A stretch of DNA of 64,000 bases from Chitinophagaceae bacterium UBA4407 (GTDB taxonomy: Bacteria > Bacteroidota > Bacteroidia > Chitinophagales > Chitinophagaceae): contig DGQT01000002.1 in assembly GCA_002390845.1 (NCBI GenBank), positions 1-64,000 on the forward strand. Direction: 5' to 3'. Every line of letters begins with the position of its first letter. Within the stretch, counting starts at the first letter, position 1. This document shows positions 31,602 to 40,551 of the stretch, piece after piece. The translations under genes and the position numbers were made by a program. The notes beneath the pieces are model-generated. The model ran no database searches. It was not told the DNA's origin and saw only the letters and a list, made by a program, of their open reading frames with translations.

Positions 31602-32705
31602 ATGAATTTTAACAGCTTTTTTCTTAAATCTTTCAGGGTATTGCTATTGCCTTTTGCATTGCTTTATGGCATAATTATTATTGTACGCAACTTCCTTTAC
31701 AATAAAAAATACCTGCGTTCGGCAACGTTTAATTTCCCTTTGATCTGTATTGGAAACCTTGTGGTTGGTGGTACCGGAAAATCGCCGATGGTGGAATATT
31801 TGGTTGAATTGCTGCATCCGCAATTCAGGATTGCAACATTGAGCCGCGGGTACAAACGCAAAACCAAAGGCTATGCGCTTGCTAAAGAAAATACTACGGC
31901 CCTGGAGATCGGCGATGAGCCCATGCAGTTTCATCTGAAATATCCTGAACTGCCGGTGGCAGTAGGCGAGGAGCGTATTGTAGCCATACCGCAAATACTG
32001 CAGGATAAGCCCGAAACTCAGGCCATTATTTTAGATGATGCCTTTCAGCACAGGGAAGTAGAAGCAGGGTTCAATATCCTGCTTACAGAGTATGGGGATC
32101 TTTATACAAAGGATTTTTTTATGCCAACAGGCGACCTGCGGGACCAGCGCTCATCTGCTGAAAGAGCCAATATTATCGTGGTAACCAAGTGCCCGCCACA
32201 ACTTGCCGAAGCTGAGCAAAAAAAGATCATCGGGGAACTTGATCCACTGGCAAACCAGCAGGTTTTTTTTACGGCTATTGAATATGGAACGCCTTATCAT
32301 ATTCTTACAAAAGTGCAGCAACCGATCACGCAACAGGTAGAGGTTTTATTGGTTTGCGGCATAGCCAATCCAAAACCGTTAAAGCAGTATTTGCTGGAGC
32401 GTGCATCAACATATTACCAGTTAGATTACAGCGATCATCATATTTTCCGTATTGATGATCTTAAAGATATTCAGGAGAAATTTGAAGCAATTACAGCGCA
32501 GCAAAAGATCATCATCACAACAGAAAAAGATGCGGTAAGGTTGATGAAATTCAGCGATCAGTTGCAGCAACTGCCTTTGTATGTATTGCCAATAAAACAC
32601 AAATTTTTGTTTAACCAGGGACAACAGTTTAATGATATGGTAATTGGTTTTATACAGAATTTTAAAGGGCCTTCAGTAAATGAAGAATTAAAAATTAATA
32701 ATTAA
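31602..32705 (+). CDS. lpxK: Tetraacyldisaccharide 4'-kinase
   Basis: A 367-residue inner-membrane-associated kinase that adds the 4'-phosphate to the lipid A precursor. An N-terminal membrane anchor (about 10-33) is followed by the Walker A motif GNLVVGGTGKSP (51-62). LSRGYKRKTKG, GDEPMQFHLKYP and the ILDDAFQHREVEAG block are all family signatures. The last codons (KINN, stop) lie within an ATTAATA tandem repeat, so the C-terminal tail appears to have been shaped by repeat expansion. It probably ends the DUF3822-rsmD-bioD-lpxK unit. Confidence 0.92.
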   Translation: MNFNSFFLKSFRVLLLPFALLYGIIIIVRNFLYNKKYLRSATFNFPLICIGNLVVGGTGKSPMVEYLVELLHPQFRIATLSRGYKRKTKGYALAKENTTALEIGDEPMQFHLKYPELPVAVGEERIVAIPQILQDKPETQAIILDDAFQHREVEAGFNILLTEYGDLYTKDFFMPTGDLRDQRSSAERANIIVVTKCPPQLAEAEQKKIIGELDPLANQQVFFTAIEYGTPYHILTKVQQPITQQVEVLLVCGIANPKPLKQYLLERASTYYQLDYSDHHIFRIDDLKDIQEKFEAITAQQKIIITTEKDAVRLMKFSDQLQQLPLYVLPIKHKFLFNQGQQFNDMVIGFIQNFKGPSVNEELKINN

Positions 32706-32721
32706 TAATTAATAATTAATA
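32694..32721. repeat. ATTAATA tandem repeat
   Basis: Four perfect copies of a 7-bp unit across the lpxK stop codon (TAA at 32703-32705). Repeat-number changes would alter the C-terminal residues of LpxK by frame. Confidence 0.85.
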
Positions 32722-32727
32722 ATGAGG

Positions 32728-32927
32728 AATTTTTTGAGCCCGGCGATAGAATATAAATGAGGCTTTGGTTGCGTCGCACACTTTTACTGCAGAATAGCTA
32801 TTAGCCTTTAGCGGTTAGCTACTAGCCAAAGGCTAACAGCTAAAAGCCTATGTTGCTTATTGTTTCAAAAGCACAAGAGTGCGACGCAAGGAACGATCAC
32901 CAAAGAACTGCTGTTGGGTTACTAAAA
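32728..32927. repeat. Element 10, complete
   Basis: Outer left AATTTTTTGAGCCCGGCG (32728-32745), ATAAATGAGGCTTTGG, core TTGCGTCGCACACTTTTACT (from 32769); right core GCACAAGAGTGCGACGCAA (32871-32889), then GGAACGATCACC and GTTGGGTTACTAAAA. The loop at about 32802-32850 is built of iterated TTAGC/GCTAA units (AGCCTTTAGCGGTTAGCTA, GCCAAAGGCTAACAGC), a hairpin within the loop. Confidence 0.78.
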
Positions 32928-32962
32928 TGAAAAAATGATATTAACAGCGCTAATTAAAAAAT

Positions 32963-34978
32963 ATGAGTAAGAGTAAAAATAAACAAAAGTCAAAGCCTAA
33001 ATATAAAGGTTCAGAACAGCACCACTTAAAAGGAACCCTGGATATTACACGGTCGGGAATGGGTTATGTGGTAGTTGCCGATGCAGCGGGTGATGTACTG
33101 GTGCGTCCCGGTGATTTCAATAACGCATTGCACGGCGATACCGTGCGGGTAAAAGTCACCAAAGAAAATATTGCCACTGGCAAAAAAGAAGGCCGGATAA
33201 CCGAAGTTGTTAGCCGCAAACAAACTGAATTTATTGGCACCATACAGATTGCTACCAACTTCGCATTCTTTATACCAGACAGCGATAAACCAATGCCAGA
33301 CTTGTTTATACCACTCGAAAGTTTAAAGGGCGCAAAGAATAAAGACAAAGTTGTTGTGCGTATGGTGAAGTGGGAAAAGGGCGATAAAAAACCCGTTGGT
33401 GAAGTGGTGAGCCTGATGAAAGCCGAAGATGTGAATGATATGGCGATGAAAGAAATTCTTGCTGAAAAAGGTTTCCCGCTTTCGTTCAGTGACGATGTTT
33501 TGGAAGAGAGCGAACGCCTGCCAGATTTCATCAGCCCAAGCGAAATAAAGAACCGTAAAGACTTTAGAGAAATACTTACGTTTACCATTGACCCTGTTGA
33601 TGCAAAAGATTTTGATGATGCCATTTCCATTCGTTTGTTGAAGACCGGATTTTATGAAATAGGTGTGCATATTGCCGATGTAAGTCATTATGTAGAACCA
33701 GAAACCAAACTGGATGATGAAGCTTATAAAAGAGCAACATCCGTGTATTTGCCGGATCGTGTAAATCCCATGCTGCCCGAAAGGATTTCGAACGAACTGT
33801 GTTCTCTAAGGCCGCATGAAGACAAGCTTACTTTCTCGGCCGTTTTTCAAATGGACATCCACGGAAAAGTAAAACAATACTGGCTGGGTAAAACGGTAAT
33901 TCATTCTGATCACCGCTTTACCTACGAAGATGTTCAGGCCATCATTGAAACTGGCGAAGGCACATATATGGATGAAATATTGCTGCTCAACAGAATCGCT
34001 CAAACCTTGCGCAAGCAACGATTTCAGAAAGGTGCCATTAATTTTTCTTCGCAGGAAGTGCGGTTTAAATTAGATGAAAAAGGCAAACCCATCGGCATTG
34101 AAGTAAAAGAAAGTAAAGAAGCGCATCAGCTGATTGAAGAGTTTATGCTGATGGCTAATAAAACGGTTGCAGAAAATGTTTCTAAAATAAAACTGAATAA
34201 AAAGCCGATCCCTTTTCCATACCGTATTCATGCAACGCCGGATGAAAAAAAGCTTACGCCATTCATCGTATTTGCAAAAAAATACGGTCATGTTTTTGAT
34301 GTAAGCACACCCGAAAAAATTGCGCATAGTTTTAATGTAATGCTTGCCGATGTAAAAGGAAAACCAGAGCAGCATGTGCTGGAACAGCTTGGCATTCGCA
34401 CCATGGCAAAGGCCGCTTACACTACAGAAAATATTGGCCACTATGGTTTGGGTTTTGAAAATTATTGTCACTTTACTTCGCCTATACGAAGGTACCCTGA
34501 TGTGCAAGTACACCGCATTCTCGAATCCTGTTTAAATGATAAACCTGTAGCCGATAAAAAACTGGAAGAGAAATGTAAACATACCAGCGAACGGGAACGT
34601 GCCGCTATGGAATGCGAACGTGCAGGCAACAAATACAAGCAGGTTGAGTTTATGAAAAATTACCTGGGCGATATATTCGAAGGTGTGGTAAGCGGTGTAT
34701 CGAGCTTTGGTTTTTGGGTGGAAACGGTGCTGCATAAATGCGAAGGTTTAGTAAGCATGACGAGCCTGAGCGAGTTCGATGATTTCCGTTTAATTGAAGG
34801 CGAATATTGCCTTACAGGCCGCCGCAGTGGCCGCAGTTTCCGCATGGGTGATAAAGTGCACATACGCGTAATTGCCGCCAATCTTGATAAGCGCCAGCTT
34901 GATTACGAATGGGTTTTAAAACCCGATCTTGATGAAGAAAAAGAAAAACCTAAACAGAAAGCAAAGAAGAAGAAATAA
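32963..34978 (+). CDS. rnr: Ribonuclease R (RNase II/R family exoribonuclease)
   Basis: A 671-residue 3'-to-5' exoribonuclease that degrades structured RNA. N-terminal Lys-rich tail and cold-shock OB domains (about 20-150); RNB catalytic domain about 195-540, with the metal-binding Asp set in FTIDPVDAKDFDDAIS (D210, D216, D218, D219) and HYGLGFENYCHFTSPIRRYPD; C-terminal S1 domain about 570-650 (GDIFEGVVSGVSSFGFWVE), then a basic tail (KPKQKAKKKK). The TAA stop is fused to the start of element 11 (TAATTTTTTGAGCC), so the stop codon overlaps the repeat boundary. Confidence 0.94.
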   Translation: MSKSKNKQKSKPKYKGSEQHHLKGTLDITRSGMGYVVVADAAGDVLVRPGDFNNALHGDTVRVKVTKENIATGKKEGRITEVVSRKQTEFIGTIQIATNFAFFIPDSDKPMPDLFIPLESLKGAKNKDKVVVRMVKWEKGDKKPVGEVVSLMKAEDVNDMAMKEILAEKGFPLSFSDDVLEESERLPDFISPSEIKNRKDFREILTFTIDPVDAKDFDDAISIRLLKTGFYEIGVHIADVSHYVEPETKLDDEAYKRATSVYLPDRVNPMLPERISNELCSLRPHEDKLTFSAVFQMDIHGKVKQYWLGKTVIHSDHRFTYEDVQAIIETGEGTYMDEILLLNRIAQTLRKQRFQKGAINFSSQEVRFKLDEKGKPIGIEVKESKEAHQLIEEFMLMANKTVAENVSKIKLNKKPIPFPYRIHATPDEKKLTPFIVFAKKYGHVFDVSTPEKIAHSFNVMLADVKGKPEQHVLEQLGIRTMAKAAYTTENIGHYGLGFENYCHFTSPIRRYPDVQVHRILESCLNDKPVADKKLEEKCKHTSERERAAMECERAGNKYKQVEFMKNYLGDIFEGVVSGVSSFGFWVETVLHKCEGLVSMTSLSEFDDFRLIEGEYCLTGRRSGRSFRMGDKVHIRVIAANLDKRQLDYEWVLKPDLDEEKEKPKQKAKKKK

Positions 34979-35191
34979 TTTTTTGAGCCGTGCTGAAGAA
35001 TATAAATGAAGCTTTTGTTGCGTCGCACTCTTGTGCTTTGGGGAACATAAATTGGCAATCGCAAACGTAAGAACGTCAATGAATTTGCGATTTAAGTTTT
35101 ACGACTGACATTGTTCAGAATTGTTCCGAACGTACAAGTGAGTGACACAACCAAAGCTCAATGGAGTTACTACTGCTAAGCCCCAAAAAAT
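34977..35191. repeat. Element 11, complete, mixed core types
   Basis: In the 34979-35382 gap. Outer AATTTTTTGAGCC (34977-34989) overlaps the rnr stop codon. Left: ATATAAATGAAGCTTTTG, core TTGCGTCGCACTCTTGTGC (35018-35036). Right: core CGTACAAGTGAGTGACACAA (35131-35150), outer AAGCCCCAAAAAAT (35178-35191). Loop about 95 bp with a CAAATTCATTG-like pairing. The remaining sequence to the next gene is featureless. Confidence 0.8.
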
Positions 35192-35382
35192 CATTATGGA
35201 TTTTATGCTGTGTAATGCGTTAATCAATTTACCCGGTAAGTAGGATCCCGTGTTCGGACATTTTTGCGGTAGTTCGTCCCTGTTATGAAGAATTCCTGAT
35301 AATACTTGTTAATTTTATCAGTCAGCCAAATAATTACTTCGCTGCGAAGCCAAAATACAATAAGTACCCAAAACAAGAAAAC

Positions 35383-38208
35383 ATGAGACCAACATCTACA
35401 ACTTTTACAGTATTACGCAATTTATCAATGGCTATAGTGGTTGCCCTTGCGGCCTGCCCTGCTGCTTTGGCGCAGATCACTGTTACCAACGCCACTTTCC
35501 CTGTTGCAGGGGATACGCTGAAAACCGCTGTTGCCAGCAACCCGGCTATCGGCGTAGCCGTTTACACTGCACCCGGCGGGCCCCAGAACTGGGACCTTAG
35601 TGGCCTGCAGCCCGGTGCGCTTAAAAACACGATTTTTAAACCTGCCAGCCAGGGTACTGTGGGCGCGCAAGTGCCCGGAGCGGAATTGTTTACGGTGAAT
35701 GCTCCCGGGACGGAAGATTACTACAATGTAACGAGCAACAGGTTTGAATTGCAAGCCTACTATGGTATTGCGCCGTATGACCTCGTTGCCAATAATTTGT
35801 TCGTTTACACTCCCCCGCTGCCGGAGCGTGAGGCGCCTTTGAATTTTTTTGATATTTACCAAAGTTCATCCTCGGCAATTAAAGCTTTTTTACCCTCGGC
35901 TTTTCCGCCTTCATTAATAGCAGCATTGGGTGGTGGCATTGACTCCTTACGCTACCGGACCAGCGTACAGAGGCTTGAGGTAGTGGATGCTTTTGGCAGC
36001 CTGATTATACCCGGCGGCACCTACAATGTGCTGCGGGAAAAACGCACACAGTACCGGAGCACTCGTTTGGATGGCCATACCTTACTCGGTTGGTTGGACA
36101 TTACTGACATTGCAGTCCCGGCTGGTTTTCACAATCTGGGTACTGATACCACTGTTACCTTCTTTTTTTACAACGATGTAGCAAAGGAACCAATAGCTGC
36201 GGTAACATTTAACAACGAAATAAACGCTACAACACAGGTAATATACAAGTACAAGGCACCTGTTGTGCTGCCATCACTTTCCATTAATGATGTTACGCAA
36301 AGCGAAGGCAATACCGGCAGTTCCAGCTTTAATTTCACCGTAAGCCTTTCTGCTCCGGCGCCTGCAGGTGGTGTAACCTTTAATATTGCCACTGCAGACA
36401 ATACGGCCACTACTGCCAATGGTGATTATGTAGCCAAATCTTTAACCAGCCAAACCATACCGGCAGGCAGCTCAACTTATAATTTTAGTGTAGTAGTAAA
36501 TGGCGACATAACAGTTGAGCCCAATGAAACGTTCTTTGTAAACGTTACCAGTGTAACAGGTGCTACTTTATTGGACGGACAGGGACTCGGTACCATCACG
36601 AATGATGATAATGGCTGCACACCGCCGGTGATTACAGATCCCAAGGTTACACAACCCACTTGCCTGCTGCCAACAGGAACCATAGCTGTAAAAGCCACCG
36701 CTGCCTCAACCATGCAATACAGCATAGATAATGGAGCCACCTTTTTAAATACCGCCACTTTTAAAAATCTTGCCGTGGGCAGTTATAATATTGTTGTTCG
36801 TCTTTCGGCAACCCCTGATTGCAAGGCAGCCTATACATCCAACCCGGTGATCATCAATCCGGTTCCTGCCCTGGTTGCCCCAACAGTAATTAATGGGCCT
36901 GTGGGAGTATGCCGCAACTCAACCGGCCAGGTGTTCTCAGTAGTGCCTGTGGCAGGTGCAACATCTTACCAATGGACACTGCCAACCGGCGCAACCGGAA
37001 GTTCAACCAAAGACAGCATATCCTTGAGTTTTAATGCCAGCTACACCAGCGGTAATATTTGTGTAAAGGCCATCAATGCATGCGGGCAGTCACCATCATT
37101 CTGCCAGCTGATCAAATATTACGATACCAAACCTTCAACTCCCGGTGCCATTACAGGAAAAACCATTGGATTGTGCAGCAACCAGATCTATTCTATTGCC
37201 GCGGTGCCAAACACAACCACCTACAATTGGGTAATACCTGCCAATACCACATTAAAATCCGGCCAGGGAACAACACAAATAGAACTTGCCTTTTTATCAG
37301 GATTTGTATCCGGGCCATTGAGTGTCACAGCCTCCAACTGCAATGGCAGCAGTGCCGCACAGTCTGTTCAGCTAGCCCGTAATCCTGATATGCCAGCCAG
37401 CATATCCGGTCCTGCATCCGCTGTATGTGCAGGTTCTACCCAAAATTATAGTTGTGCACTGTCGCCGGGTGCAACGGTTTATACCTGGAAAGTACCCACA
37501 ACTGCTGTTATCAACAGCGGTCAGGGAACCAATGCCATATCGGTAACCTTTGCCTCAACCTTTATTACGGGAAGTATATCGGTAACAGCCGGAACAACCT
37601 GCGCTACCAAAAGTGCGGCTAAGAGTATCACCATTACCTCAAAGCCTGCGGTTCCGGCTGCAATAGCCGGGCCGGCTTCTGTTTGTTCCCTGGCTACAGC
37701 ATTAAAGTACAATACTACAGCCGTACCGGGGGTAACCTATAATTGGACGGTACCCAATGGCGCCACTATTACAGCAGGACAGGGAACGGCAGCCATAACG
37801 ATGAATATGGGCACCTTGTCAGGTAGTGTAAAAGTTTCAGGCAGCAATTTATGCGGTTCATCGGCTCTCCAAAGTTTAGCGGTAAGCATTGTTGCCTGTA
37901 CACCGGCTGCCATTGCCACAACCAGTTCTGAGGGAACCCAAACTTCAGCATTGCCCCAGGTACAGGTATGGCCCAATCCTGCCACATCAGCGCTCAATGT
38001 ACAGTTAACCGGCTATACCGGCAATGTAACCCTGCAATTAAGCGACCTTGAAGGTAAAATACTCAGGCAGCAAAAACTGCAGGCTGTCGGTGCAAAAACA
38101 GCCCGGCAAAAAATAAATGTGGCTGGCCTGGCAAACGGCATGTACTTGTTTGCCGCAATTGATGAAAAAGGAAACATAAAAACAGAAAAAGTAATTATAT
38201 CACGTTAA
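35383..38208 (+). CDS. T9SS surface protein with Calx-beta and PKD-like repeats
   Basis: A 941-residue secreted protein. Signal peptide about 1-31 (MRPTSTTFTVLRNLSMAIVV...ALAQ). An N-terminal domain of about 250 residues is followed by a Calx-beta domain at about 300-408 (LSINDVTQSEGNTGSSSFNFTV...VEPNETFFVNV...GTITNDD), a Ca2+-binding-type fold. A linker with conserved Cys follows, then four PKD/Ig-like repeats of about 80 residues (GPASAVCAGSTQNYSC, YTWKVPTTAVINSGQGTNAI, YNWTVPNGATITAGQGTAAI). The C-terminus is a T9SS type A sorting domain (VQVWPNPATSALNVQL...GMYLFAAIDEKGNIKTEKVIIS). Probably surface-anchored and adhesive. Own terminator downstream. Confidence 0.85.
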   Translation: MRPTSTTFTVLRNLSMAIVVALAACPAALAQITVTNATFPVAGDTLKTAVASNPAIGVAVYTAPGGPQNWDLSGLQPGALKNTIFKPASQGTVGAQVPGAELFTVNAPGTEDYYNVTSNRFELQAYYGIAPYDLVANNLFVYTPPLPEREAPLNFFDIYQSSSSAIKAFLPSAFPPSLIAALGGGIDSLRYRTSVQRLEVVDAFGSLIIPGGTYNVLREKRTQYRSTRLDGHTLLGWLDITDIAVPAGFHNLGTDTTVTFFFYNDVAKEPIAAVTFNNEINATTQVIYKYKAPVVLPSLSINDVTQSEGNTGSSSFNFTVSLSAPAPAGGVTFNIATADNTATTANGDYVAKSLTSQTIPAGSSTYNFSVVVNGDITVEPNETFFVNVTSVTGATLLDGQGLGTITNDDNGCTPPVITDPKVTQPTCLLPTGTIAVKATAASTMQYSIDNGATFLNTATFKNLAVGSYNIVVRLSATPDCKAAYTSNPVIINPVPALVAPTVINGPVGVCRNSTGQVFSVVPVAGATSYQWTLPTGATGSSTKDSISLSFNASYTSGNICVKAINACGQSPSFCQLIKYYDTKPSTPGAITGKTIGLCSNQIYSIAAVPNTTTYNWVIPANTTLKSGQGTTQIELAFLSGFVSGPLSVTASNCNGSSAAQSVQLARNPDMPASISGPASAVCAGSTQNYSCALSPGATVYTWKVPTTAVINSGQGTNAISVTFASTFITGSISVTAGTTCATKSAAKSITITSKPAVPAAIAGPASVCSLATALKYNTTAVPGVTYNWTVPNGATITAGQGTAAITMNMGTLSGSVKVSGSNLCGSSALQSLAVSIVACTPAAIATTSSEGTQTSALPQVQVWPNPATSALNVQLTGYTGNVTLQLSDLEGKILRQQKLQAVGAKTARQKINVAGLANGMYLFAAIDEKGNIKTEKVIISR

Positions 38209-38228
38209 AGCAAACGTGATCACAAAGC

Positions 38229-38262
38229 AAAAGGGCAGCTCATTTGTAGCTGCCCTTTTTAT
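38229..38262 (+). terminator. Terminator of the Calx-beta protein gene
   Basis: AAAAGGGCAGCT (38229-38240) and AGCTGCCCTTTT (38248-38259) form a 12-bp stem with a 7-nt loop, followed by T residues. Confidence 0.9.
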
Positions 38263-38283
38263 TTATTATAAATGTTGAAGCAG

Positions 38284-38628
38284 ATTTTTTTGAGCCCGGC
38301 ATCTGTGTTTTCATGGCATCCCGGTTGCGTCGCACTCTTGTGCAGTATAACTTTTTTGAGCAAAGCGAAGATAAAATCGAAGGAATGGCATCCGAAACGG
38401 TTAGGAGTGTACTCACGTTTTAAGGAATGGCATCCAAAACGGTTAGGAGTGTATTCACGTTTTAAGGAATGCCTTGCGAAAATTTTTTACATGGGTGATT
38501 TTGGTTGCCTGGCCAAGAACTTTCGCTAAAATCTACCCTTTGGTAAAAGCTCAATATATAATCCAACCTTATAAGTGTGCGACGCAACATAAGCTCAACA
38601 ATGCGCTATAGTCTGGCTCAAAAAAATT
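38284..38628. repeat. Element 12, complete, with tandem duplication in its loop
   Basis: Between convergent genes. Outer TTTTTTTGAGCCCGGCAT (38285-38302), core TTGCGTCGCACTCTTGTGC (38325-38343); right core TTATAAGTGTGCGACGCAA (38569-38587), outer GTCTGGCTCAAAAAAATT (38611-38628). The loop holds two 42-bp direct repeats (38380-38421, 38422-38463; two differences) and the start of a third. Confidence 0.82.
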
Positions 38629-38633
38629 ACTAC

Positions 38634-40058
38634 TTATTTTACGGGCCCGTACTTTTTTTTAAAATAGAGATAAAAAGGAACGCCGCTAAGTATAAGGAAC
38701 AGCCCTGCCAATGATTGAAGTGGTTGCACAATAACAGTGTTTATAATAAGCACCGCAGAAAATATAATAACGATTACCGGGATTACCGGATAGCCGAATA
38801 TTTTTGATATGATGGCTCCTTTTCTTTTCATACGAATGAGGCCCCAGCCAAGCAGCAGGTAAAAAAAGAAACCACCAAATACTATAAGATTGGTAAGCAG
38901 ATCGAAAGTGCCTGTTAATACAAGTACAATACTCCAAAGCATTGACCATATGATCGATACATACGGTGTTCTGAAAACCGGATGTACATTGGCAACGCTT
39001 TTGAAGAAAAAGTTTTCCTGCGCCATACGATAGTATATGCGCGGATACACGATGATGCATGCATTAAGTGCACCAAAAGTGCAGATCATAATTAAGACTG
39101 AAATAACGATGGTTCCGGCTTTGCCCATCAGGGCTCCGGCAACAACTGATGCCGCAATATCATTCTCGCCAATGGCCGCCAACTCGTTTAAAGGAAGCAC
39201 CCGCATAAAAGCATAGTTGAGTAAGACATAGAGCGTCATTGCAATAGCTACACCCGCTACAATTGCAATGGGTACATTGCGTTTTGGATTTTGAATTTCT
39301 CCTGTAACAAAACTAATGTTCGACCAGCCATCGTATGCCCAAAATGCACTGAGCATGATGCCAAAAAAAGCACTGAATAGTGCAGTGCCTGAGTATTGAA
39401 TGGTTGCCGTTGCATTAGAGTTGTTTGCCACCGTAGGATTTGAATAAAACAGCCCCAGTACAATTAGTAAAAGTATGCCTCCTATTTTTGCAGTGGTAAC
39501 AACGTTATTTAATAAACCGCCGTTTTTTGTGCCACGGTAATTAAGCCAGGTAAGCAGACAAATAGCAATTACGGAAACTATTTTTACACCAGAACTAGCG
39601 AAAGGATAAATAGAATTTGCAATAGAAATATCCTGCAACGATTGCATTGGTTCAGGCAGATGAACCAATGTATTTAATGATTGAGAAAATACGAATGCCA
39701 ATGCTGCGATTGACCCACTGCCAAGGATGGTGAAAGCGGTCCATCCAAACAGGAATGAAAAAAAGTTGCCAACAGAAATGCGCAGGTATTCGTACACACC
39801 GCCAGACTCTGTGGTTGTACTTGCAAAGCCCGCTAACATAAAAGCCCCAAGCATGCTAAAGACTCCGGCCAGGATCCATGCAGCTAAAATATAAGGCTGG
39901 CTCATCAATGTGGCCGACATGGGTGCAATTTTTTTAAACACACCAGAACCAATCATTAGACCTGCTACCATCAAAATGCCGGTTGGTAAACCTAGTACAC
40001 GTTTGAGCGGAATTTTCGATTTGTCTGCCGTAATAAATGTTTCTTCTTTCTGAGGCAT
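38634..40058 (-). CDS. APC-superfamily amino acid permease
   Basis: A 474-residue inner-membrane transporter (12 helices). ATG 40058 (MPQKEETFITADKSKIP) is chosen over a TTG nine codons upstream. The first helix carries the substrate-site motif GLMIGSGVFKKIA (about 33-45), typical of LAT/SteT-like exchangers. ESGGVYEYLRISVGNFFSFLFGW is the helix 2-3 region and FWAYDGWSNISFVTGEIQNPKRNVP the helix 6 motif with the intracellular loop. This group exchanges or takes up neutral amino acids. The substrate is not resolvable. The stop codon lies 5 bp from element 12. Confidence 0.88.
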   Translation of the reverse strand: MPQKEETFITADKSKIPLKRVLGLPTGILMVAGLMIGSGVFKKIAPMSATLMSQPYILAAWILAGVFSMLGAFMLAGFASTTTESGGVYEYLRISVGNFFSFLFGWTAFTILGSGSIAALAFVFSQSLNTLVHLPEPMQSLQDISIANSIYPFASSGVKIVSVIAICLLTWLNYRGTKNGGLLNNVVTTAKIGGILLLIVLGLFYSNPTVANNSNATATIQYSGTALFSAFFGIMLSAFWAYDGWSNISFVTGEIQNPKRNVPIAIVAGVAIAMTLYVLLNYAFMRVLPLNELAAIGENDIAASVVAGALMGKAGTIVISVLIMICTFGALNACIIVYPRIYYRMAQENFFFKSVANVHPVFRTPYVSIIWSMLWSIVLVLTGTFDLLTNLIVFGGFFFYLLLGWGLIRMKRKGAIISKIFGYPVIPVIVIIFSAVLIINTVIVQPLQSLAGLFLILSGVPFYLYFKKKYGPVK

Positions 40059-40177
40059 GGCGATAATTGCTGATGATATAAACAAAGCAGTTTCAAGAAA
40101 TTCCCGGGCAACAATAAAGTATTCTTTGTCTTAAGTACAGATTTAGAAAGCACCTGAACCAAATACAGAAAGAGCTG

Positions 40178-40432
40178 CTACAAAAACTTCTTCAACTCCT
40201 GTTCAATCAACGAGCAGCTTACGAACATAGGTTTATCTGAAATAACAATGTCGAATTTTGTGGGACTTACCGCATAGCTCCCAACAATTTTTCCTGCGAA
40301 GGTGGAGAGTACAAAATCTCCTGAACTATCGTTGCCGGTAAATGTTCCGCCGGCTTTGCCAATAGCTTCTTTTGCTTTTGCCACAACGGTTTCAGCACTT
40401 TCAGCAAGATCGAATGAAAAATTACATGCCAT
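40178..40432 (-). CDS. Small conserved hypothetical protein
   Basis: An 84-residue cytoplasmic protein (ATG 40432) with a plausible alpha/beta profile: FSFDLAESAETVVAKAKEAIGKAGGTFTG looks like strand-helix-turn, then GDFVLSTFAGKIVGSYAVSPTKFDIVISDKP strands and a C-terminal helix. It resembles the small proteins annotated as polyhydroxyalkanoate-system (PHA_gran_rgn) type, which bind a hydrophobic ligand, but this match is from memory and weak. It is preceded by element 13, with the CvfB gene to the right on the same strand. Confidence 0.6.
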   Translation of the reverse strand: MACNFSFDLAESAETVVAKAKEAIGKAGGTFTGNDSSGDFVLSTFAGKIVGSYAVSPTKFDIVISDKPMFVSCSLIEQELKKFL

Positions 40433-40469
40433 GATTTATGTTTTTATTGATGATGTTTTTACGGCTGTT

Positions 40470-40551
40470 AAAAGCTGAATGAAGATATACAGTAAAAGTG
40501 TGCGACGCAAGGAACGATGCCATAAAATCTATTGTTGGGTCAAAAAAAATT
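40470..40551. repeat. Element 13, right half, overlapping the cvfB stop
   Basis: Core AGTAAAAGTGTGCGACGCAA (40491-40510), then GGAACGATGCCATAAAA, outer GTTGGGTCAAAAAAAATT (40534-40551). The last TT is part of the stop codon (plus-strand TTA at 40550-40552) of the minus-strand gene that ends here. No left core is visible. Confidence 0.7.

Noticed and set aside
38380..38463. Possible CRISPR repeat-spacer array
   Set aside because: Only two adjacent 42-bp copies without spacers, inside a repeat-element loop, and no cas genes.
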